The notes under the pieces were generated by a model. The model saw only the letters and a list, made by a program, of their open reading frames with translations. It was not told where the DNA came from and made no database searches. This document shows positions 60,363-64,000 of a DNA stretch of 64,000 nucleotides, piece after piece; position 1 is the first letter of the stretch; each line of letters opens with the position of its first letter. The stretch is from an uncultured Opitutaceae bacterium (GTDB lineage: Bacteria; Verrucomicrobiota; Verrucomicrobiia; Opitutales; Opitutaceae). A program made the position numbers and the translations under genes. Location: positions 1-64,000 of the forward strand of contig CALFXL010000058.1 in the NCBI GenBank assembly GCA_937958045.1, given 5' to 3'.

Positions 60363-60450
60363 TCACGCAAAGGCGCGAAGGCGCAAAGTGAGGGGGCGGA
60401 AGTGCGATCGTAAGCCGACCTTTGAGGCTTCGCGTCTTGGCGTGAGTAAA
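60363..60450. repeat. Inverted pair of CACGCAAAGGCGCGAAGG-type repeats
   Basis: CTCACGCAAAGGCGCGAAGG (from 60363) on the plus strand and CTCACGCCAAGACGCGAAGC (60446-60427) on the minus strand are inverted relatives about 40 bases apart. They lie between the glycosidase start and the leuA terminator. In translation such repeats give spurious HAKTR or RKGAKAQ-like peptides. Confidence 0.6.
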
Positions 60451-60474
60451 AGACAGCGTAGAAAACTGAGACAA

Positions 60475-60503
60475 AAAAGGCGGGCCGGTGAGGGCCCGCC
60501 TTT
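60475..60503 (-). terminator. Intrinsic terminator of leuA
   Basis: On the minus strand AAAGGCGGGCC-CTCAC-CGGCCCGCCTTTTTT forms a strong hairpin with T6, about 25 bases beyond the leuA stop. Confidence 0.88.
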
Positions 60504-60526
60504 GAAGAGGACGGCAATTATGAGCG

Positions 60527-62191
60527 TCATTTAGCCAATGAACGATTGAGCGCGCTAACGATCGCTTTGATCGACGCGAGCTCGATGTTCGTGTCGATGC
60601 CGGCGCCGAAGTAGGTGAGGCCGCGGTCGGTTTTGATTTGGATGTACGAAACTGCGCGCGCTTCCGCGCCTTGGCCGAGCGAGTGTTCGGCGTAGTTGAG
60701 CACTTCGACCTTTGGCAACGACGTGGTGCCGAGCGCGCGCACAAACGCATCGATCGGGCCGTTGCCCGACGCCGTGAGCATGTGGCGTTTGCCGTTGATG
60801 GTGACCGAAGCTTCGCAGGTGACGAGGCTGTTGCGCTCGGTGCTCTTGAAGTGCTCGAGCGAAACCGGTTCGCGGCGCTCGATGTATTCGCGGAGGAAGA
60901 GCGCGTGGATGTCGGACGTGGTGAGCTCGGTGCCTTTTGCATCGGCGAGGTCGTTGACCAAGCGGCCGATCTCTTTGTGCATCAGTTTCGGCAACTGGAA
61001 ACCAAACTCCTTTTCCAAGATGTAGGCGACGCCGCCTTTGCCGGATTGGGAGTTGATGCGAATGATCGCCTTGTAGCTGCGGCCGACATCGGCGGGATCG
61101 ATCGGAATGTAGAGCACGTCCCACGGACGGCCGGGCTTCTGATGGGCCCAGGACTTTTTGATGGCGTCTTGGTGCGAGCCGCTGAACGCGGTGAACGCGA
61201 GTTCGCCCGCGTACGGTTGGCGCGGCGGCACTTCCATGCGCGTGCAGCGTTCGTACACATCGCGGATGTGATTCAAGTCGCCGAAATCCAAACCGGTCTC
61301 AATGCCGTAGGTGTAGAGATTGAGCGCGGTGGTGACGATATCGAGATTGCCCGTGCGTTCGCCCACGCCGAAGAGCGTGCCCTCGACGCGATCGGCGCCA
61401 GCGAGCAAAGCGAGTTCGGTCGCGGCGACGCCGGTGCCGCGGTCGTTGTGCGTGTGGAGCGAAACAATGGTGAGGTCGCGACGTGTGAGGTGCGTGCACA
61501 TCCACTCGATCTGATCCGCGTGCACATTGGGCGTACCGTATTCGACGGTCGCGGGAAGATTGAGGATGATTTTGTTGTCGGCCGTAGGCTGCCAGACATC
61601 GGTGACGGCTTCGCAGATCTCCAACGCGAAATCCAATTCCGTGCTGGTGAAGCTCTCGGGCGAATATTCCAGGCGCACGCGCGAGCCGGCGGCGGCGAGC
61701 GGCTGCATCTTTTCTTTGAGGAAGCCGACGGCGTGCGTGGCGATGCGCACGATATCTTCGCGCGTGGCGTTGAACACGTACTCGCGCTGCTTCGGCGAAG
61801 TGGAGTTGTAGAGGTGGAAGATGATGTTCTTCGCGCCCTGCAACGCCTCGAGCGAACGCGTGATCAAGTCCTCGCGGCACTGGCAGAGGATCTGCACGGC
61901 GACATCGTCGGGGATGCGGTTTTCCTCGATCAAGCGGCGGCAGAAATCGAATTCGATCTGCGACGCGGAAGGGAAACCGATCTCGATTTCCTTGAAGCCG
62001 ATTTTCACGAGGAGATCGAAGTACTCCAATTTCTCTTCGACGCTCATCGGCTGAGCGAGTGCCTGGTTGCCATCGCGGAGATCGACGCTGCACCAGATCG
62101 GTGCGCGGGTGAAGGTGCGATTAGGCCACTGGCGATTGGGCAAGTGAACCGGCGGAAACGGCCGGTACTTGGAAACGGGAGACGGTTGCAT
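60527..62191 (-). CDS. leuA: 2-isopropylmalate synthase (long, two-part form)
   Basis: LeuA joins acetyl-CoA and 2-oxoisovalerate in the first step of leucine synthesis. The 554-residue form resembles the long yeast/actinobacterial-type enzyme. It has WCSVDLRDGNQALAQPM near the start, the HTHNDRGTG metal site in the barrel, the GFGERTGN-like GVGERTGNLD, and a C-terminal allosteric domain (about 430-554) that binds leucine. The long antisense open frame on the other strand is a codon-bias shadow. The leader on the minus strand ends TTTTCTCGTCTC, with no Shine-Dalgarno. Further upstream is a nested hairpin. Confidence 0.97.
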   Translation of the reverse strand: MQPSPVSKYRPFPPVHLPNRQWPNRTFTRAPIWCSVDLRDGNQALAQPMSVEEKLEYFDLLVKIGFKEIEIGFPSASQIEFDFCRRLIEENRIPDDVAVQILCQCREDLITRSLEALQGAKNIIFHLYNSTSPKQREYVFNATREDIVRIATHAVGFLKEKMQPLAAAGSRVRLEYSPESFTSTELDFALEICEAVTDVWQPTADNKIILNLPATVEYGTPNVHADQIEWMCTHLTRRDLTIVSLHTHNDRGTGVAATELALLAGADRVEGTLFGVGERTGNLDIVTTALNLYTYGIETGLDFGDLNHIRDVYERCTRMEVPPRQPYAGELAFTAFSGSHQDAIKKSWAHQKPGRPWDVLYIPIDPADVGRSYKAIIRINSQSGKGGVAYILEKEFGFQLPKLMHKEIGRLVNDLADAKGTELTTSDIHALFLREYIERREPVSLEHFKSTERNSLVTCEASVTINGKRHMLTASGNGPIDAFVRALGTTSLPKVEVLNYAEHSLGQGAEARAVSYIQIKTDRGLTYFGAGIDTNIELASIKAIVSALNRSLAK

Positions 62192-62211
62192 GAGACGAGA
62201 AAATGAAACGG

Positions 62212-62250
62212 TTAAACGGACGGATAGGGAAAAAGACGACGAAACGCCAT
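62212..62250 (-). CDS. Possible 12-residue leader peptide upstream of leuA
   Basis: The minus strand has ATG at 62250 and TAA at 62212, reading MAFRRLFPYPSV. It ends 20 bases before the leuA ATG. It has only one leucine codon, unlike classical leu leader peptides, and no clear ribosome site, so attenuation by leucine is doubtful. I list it only because of its place and the hairpin upstream of it. Confidence 0.2.
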   Translation of the reverse strand: MAFRRLFPYPSV

Positions 62251-62295
62251 AATCGACTCACACGGAGGAGCGACGGCGGGGCGCAGAAATCAACG

Positions 62296-62337
62296 GACGC
62301 ACGATCAACCGATGCCGGTTCTCTCGGATCGTGCGTC
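62296..62337 (-). promoter_or_regulatory. Nested hairpin in the leuA leader
   Basis: GACGCACGATC (62296-62306) and GATCGTGCGTC (62327-62337) form a perfect 11-bp stem. Inside it, AACCG-ATGC-CGGTT (62307-62320) forms a second hairpin. It lies about 105-146 bases before the leuA start on the minus strand. No T tract follows. It could be a regulatory RNA structure, an operator, or a palindromic repeat. Confidence 0.5.
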
Positions 62338-62457
62338 TAGGTAAGTCGGAGCGCCTGCAGAATGGGTCGCATGAAGGAGCGTCAGCTAACGCCCGGAAAC
62401 GCCGCGGAGTCAAGGAGCGGTTTTTACAACGGCGGTGCGTGTTCGCGTGGGCGGCGA

Positions 62458-63111
62458 TCACTGCGTTGTCATCGCGCGAATGAATTCGTCGGCCTCGCGA
62501 ATGGATTTTTCCATGTCTTCGATCAGACGCGAAACATCGCCTTGAAGACTGCTCGCGGTGGAGGTGAGGCCGGCGATGGCTTGCGCGTTCAAGTTGTGTT
62601 TGAGGAAGAGCACCTGGTCGCGGAACTTCGCGAGAATCGGATCCATGCGGGCGGCGGCGGCGCGCATGGTGCGCATGAGTTCGTCGTAGCGACGTCGGGT
62701 TTCGTCGAGCTGGCGCTGACTTTGCGCGCGCAGATTGGGATCCGAGTAGGCCTTCAGTTCTTTTTTCCATTCCGAAAACAACGCGTCGGAAACATCGGCG
62801 ACGGCGGCGATGCGCTCGCGGACCTCGGTCGCGCGCGCTTCGCTGCGTTTGAAGTCGCTGTTGAGCTGATCGTATTTGGCCTTGAGGTTGCCGCCCTCCA
62901 CGTTCGTGACCGCGATGAATTTTTCGAGCGCGCTGGCGAATTGCTCCTTGGCTTTCTGTTGGGATTCGCGGGCGTTGCCGACGCGATCGACGAGGATGTC
63001 GCGTTTGGCCACGCCGATTTTTTCCATGGCTCCATAATAGGCGCTGGAGCAACCGCCGAGCAGCGGCAGCACAAGCGTCGCCGCAAGCAGAGGGGTACGA
63101 AGCATTTTCAT
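62458..63111 (-). CDS. DUF2959 family lipoprotein
   Basis: The 217-residue protein has lipobox LGGC (Cys21), then SSAYYGAMEKIGVAKRDILVDRV, the DUF2959 signature. Long charged helices to the C-terminus look like coiled coil. The function is unknown; family members are envelope lipoproteins often near stress genes. It begins 61 bases after the response regulator stop on the same strand. Confidence 0.92.
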   Translation of the reverse strand: MKMLRTPLLAATLVLPLLGGCSSAYYGAMEKIGVAKRDILVDRVGNARESQQKAKEQFASALEKFIAVTNVEGGNLKAKYDQLNSDFKRSEARATEVRERIAAVADVSDALFSEWKKELKAYSDPNLRAQSQRQLDETRRRYDELMRTMRAAAARMDPILAKFRDQVLFLKHNLNAQAIAGLTSTASSLQGDVSRLIEDMEKSIREADEFIRAMTTQ

Positions 63112-63172
63112 ACACCGCGCAACGTGCGGCGTATGGTCGCGTCAGCAAGCGGTGGCGCGAAACAGCCGCCGC

Positions 63173-63802
63173 TCAGCGCCCGAGGAATTTGGCCACTGCC
63201 TGACCGCGCGAGTTGACGTGAAGCTTTTCGTAGATGCGCCGCACGTAGGTATCGATCGTGGTGACGCTCAAGCCGAGCTGGTCGGCGATTTCCTTGTAGA
63301 GATAGCCGTTGGAAAGCAGCTCGAGCACGGAGGTTTCGCGAGGCGAAAGTTTCTCCATGTCGTTGCGGCCGGCGGGCGCGGGCTGGGCGAAGGATTGCAC
63401 GACCTTGCGCGCGATGGAGCAGCTCATCGGCGAACCGCCTTGGGCGATCTGTTTGATCGCGGAGAGCAATTGCGCGCGACTCGTGCCCTTCAGCAAGTAG
63501 CCGGTCGCGCCAGCGGAGAGCGCGGCGAAGATGTGGTTCGCATCGGCGTAGACGGTGAGCATGAGAAACTGCGTGTCGGGCAGCCGCGGCTTGAGCGTGC
63601 GCACGCATTCGATGCCGTTGATCTGAGGCACATTGATGTCGGTGAGCACGACGTCGGGTTTTTCCTTCGGCAGTTTCTCGATGGCTGACTCCGTGTTCGG
63701 GTGTTCGCTGACGAATTCCAACGACGGTGTTTCCAGGATGAGCTCCTTGAGAATCTGCCGGGTGGGTTCGTCATCATCGACGATGGAGACGCGAAGTTTC
63801 AT
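63173..63802 (-). CDS. NarL/FixJ-type response regulator
   Basis: The 209-residue regulator has a receiver domain (1-120) with acidic residues Asp9-Asp11, phospho-acceptor Asp55 (VVLTDINVP), the Thr/Lys switch region (MLTVYAD; GYLLKGTS), and a LuxR-type helix-turn-helix (about 145-205: LSPRETSVLELLSNGYLYKE, TIDTYVRRIYEKL). The kinase gene upstream overlaps its start by four bases (63799-63802). Target genes cannot be told; the DUF2959 lipoprotein just downstream is a candidate. Confidence 0.95.
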   Translation of the reverse strand: MKLRVSIVDDDEPTRQILKELILETPSLEFVSEHPNTESAIEKLPKEKPDVVLTDINVPQINGIECVRTLKPRLPDTQFLMLTVYADANHIFAALSAGATGYLLKGTSRAQLLSAIKQIAQGGSPMSCSIARKVVQSFAQPAPAGRNDMEKLSPRETSVLELLSNGYLYKEIADQLGLSVTTIDTYVRRIYEKLHVNSRGQAVAKFLGR

Positions 63803-64000
63803 GGTGCGGAAACATCAGGCGTAAGGCTTGCGACGAGCGTGACAATGGTGCCTTGCGGAGAAGCGCGCAAAAATGTGATTTCGCCGCCCATCGCACGCAC
63901 GCGCGAACGCATGTTTTTCAGTCCGTTTCGGTGCGAGTTTTTTTCGGCGGGCTCGGGCAGACCGACGCCGTTGTCGGTGATGGTGACGATCAAACGATCG
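63799..64000 (-). CDS. Sensor histidine kinase, C-terminal end (runs off the window)
   Basis: This fragment is the last 66 or so residues of a NarX/DegS-type kinase. It holds the ATP-binding G1 box TDNGVGLPE and the later NGLKNMRSRVRAMGGEITFLRASPQGTIVTL, which is the G2 region of HATPase_c. The sensor and phosphoacceptor His domains lie beyond base 64000. The stop overlaps the response regulator start (ATGA), so the pair is co-translated. Confidence 0.88.
   Translation of the reverse strand, partial: DRLIVTITDNGVGLPEPAEKNSHRNGLKNMRSRVRAMGGEITFLRASPQGTIVTLVASLTPDVSAP

Noticed and set aside
60638..62206. 522-codon plus-strand open frame
   Set aside because: Antisense to leuA; shadow of its codon bias.

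Overview
The window is a gene-dense (about 60% GC by eye) chromosomal segment with no plasmid, prophage or transposase genes. I infer a Gram-negative member of the Verrucomicrobiota, probably close to Opitutaceae. The reasons are an exported DUF1501/DUF1800 pair, lipoproteins and an outer-membrane barrel, type IV pilus retraction ATPases, a long low-complexity N-terminal extension on Rho, a long two-part 2-isopropylmalate synthase, an RF2 gene with the programmed frameshift, and several families of short dispersed repeats in the spacers. The taxon is inference from gene content, not a database match.

Layout. 1-60 is the 5' part of a tRNA-Lys on the minus strand. 279-1582 is an ECF sigma / membrane anti-sigma pair. 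1624-3967 (minus) is dapA-dapB-ruvA. 4245-6170 is a PilT/PilU-type ATPase plus an unknown exported protein. 6273-7416 is prfB with an intact +1 frameshift site. 7503-12399 (minus) runs trpC, lipoprotein, rsmA, exported protein, YeaQ-like protein, lipoprotein and outer-membrane barrel. 12556-14200 is mazG-xerC. 14276-19064 (minus) holds DUF1800, DUF1501, alr and tsaB. 19420-23396 holds a SatP-type transporter, DUF1697, a pyridoxamine-oxidase-fold protein, an orphan, a Tat-exported Gfo/Idh/MocA oxidoreductase and a cupin. 23431-28859 has a coupled pair of large exported proteins (TPR/Sel1 and coiled coil) and an unrecognised protein. 28872-36262 has GltS, DUF72, a PhnB-like VOC protein, an orphan, SelO and TypA. 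36478-43444 has HrpB, PilT, Rho and CoaE. 43581-49319 has an HD-domain protein and a LysR-controlled set (2-TM protein, YceI, MhqO-type dioxygenase, WrbA, Ohr, MhqD-like esterase) that looks like a quinone/peroxide detoxification locus. 49380-52667 (minus) has superoxide dismutase, YchF and a soluble PAS/MCP-like protein. 53098-56690 is rpsP, trmD, rplS and tkt, with rimM missing from its usual place. 56914-64000 (minus) has rlmN, a six-hairpin glycosidase, leuA, a DUF2959 lipoprotein and a two-component system cut by the window end.

The most unusual material is in the non-coding and translation signals. Shine-Dalgarno motifs are almost absent before start codons, and the bases before ATG are often C/U-rich, yet prfB keeps a strong internal Shine-Dalgarno element for frameshifting. 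Period-7 repeat arrays occur in two spacers and also inside the coding regions of SelO and HrpB. Further small repeat families (a 9-nt phased array, a 31-nt hairpin after stop codons, a GC-rich palindrome, and GAGGCGCAGAG-type repeats) are present in more than one copy or have clear internal structure.
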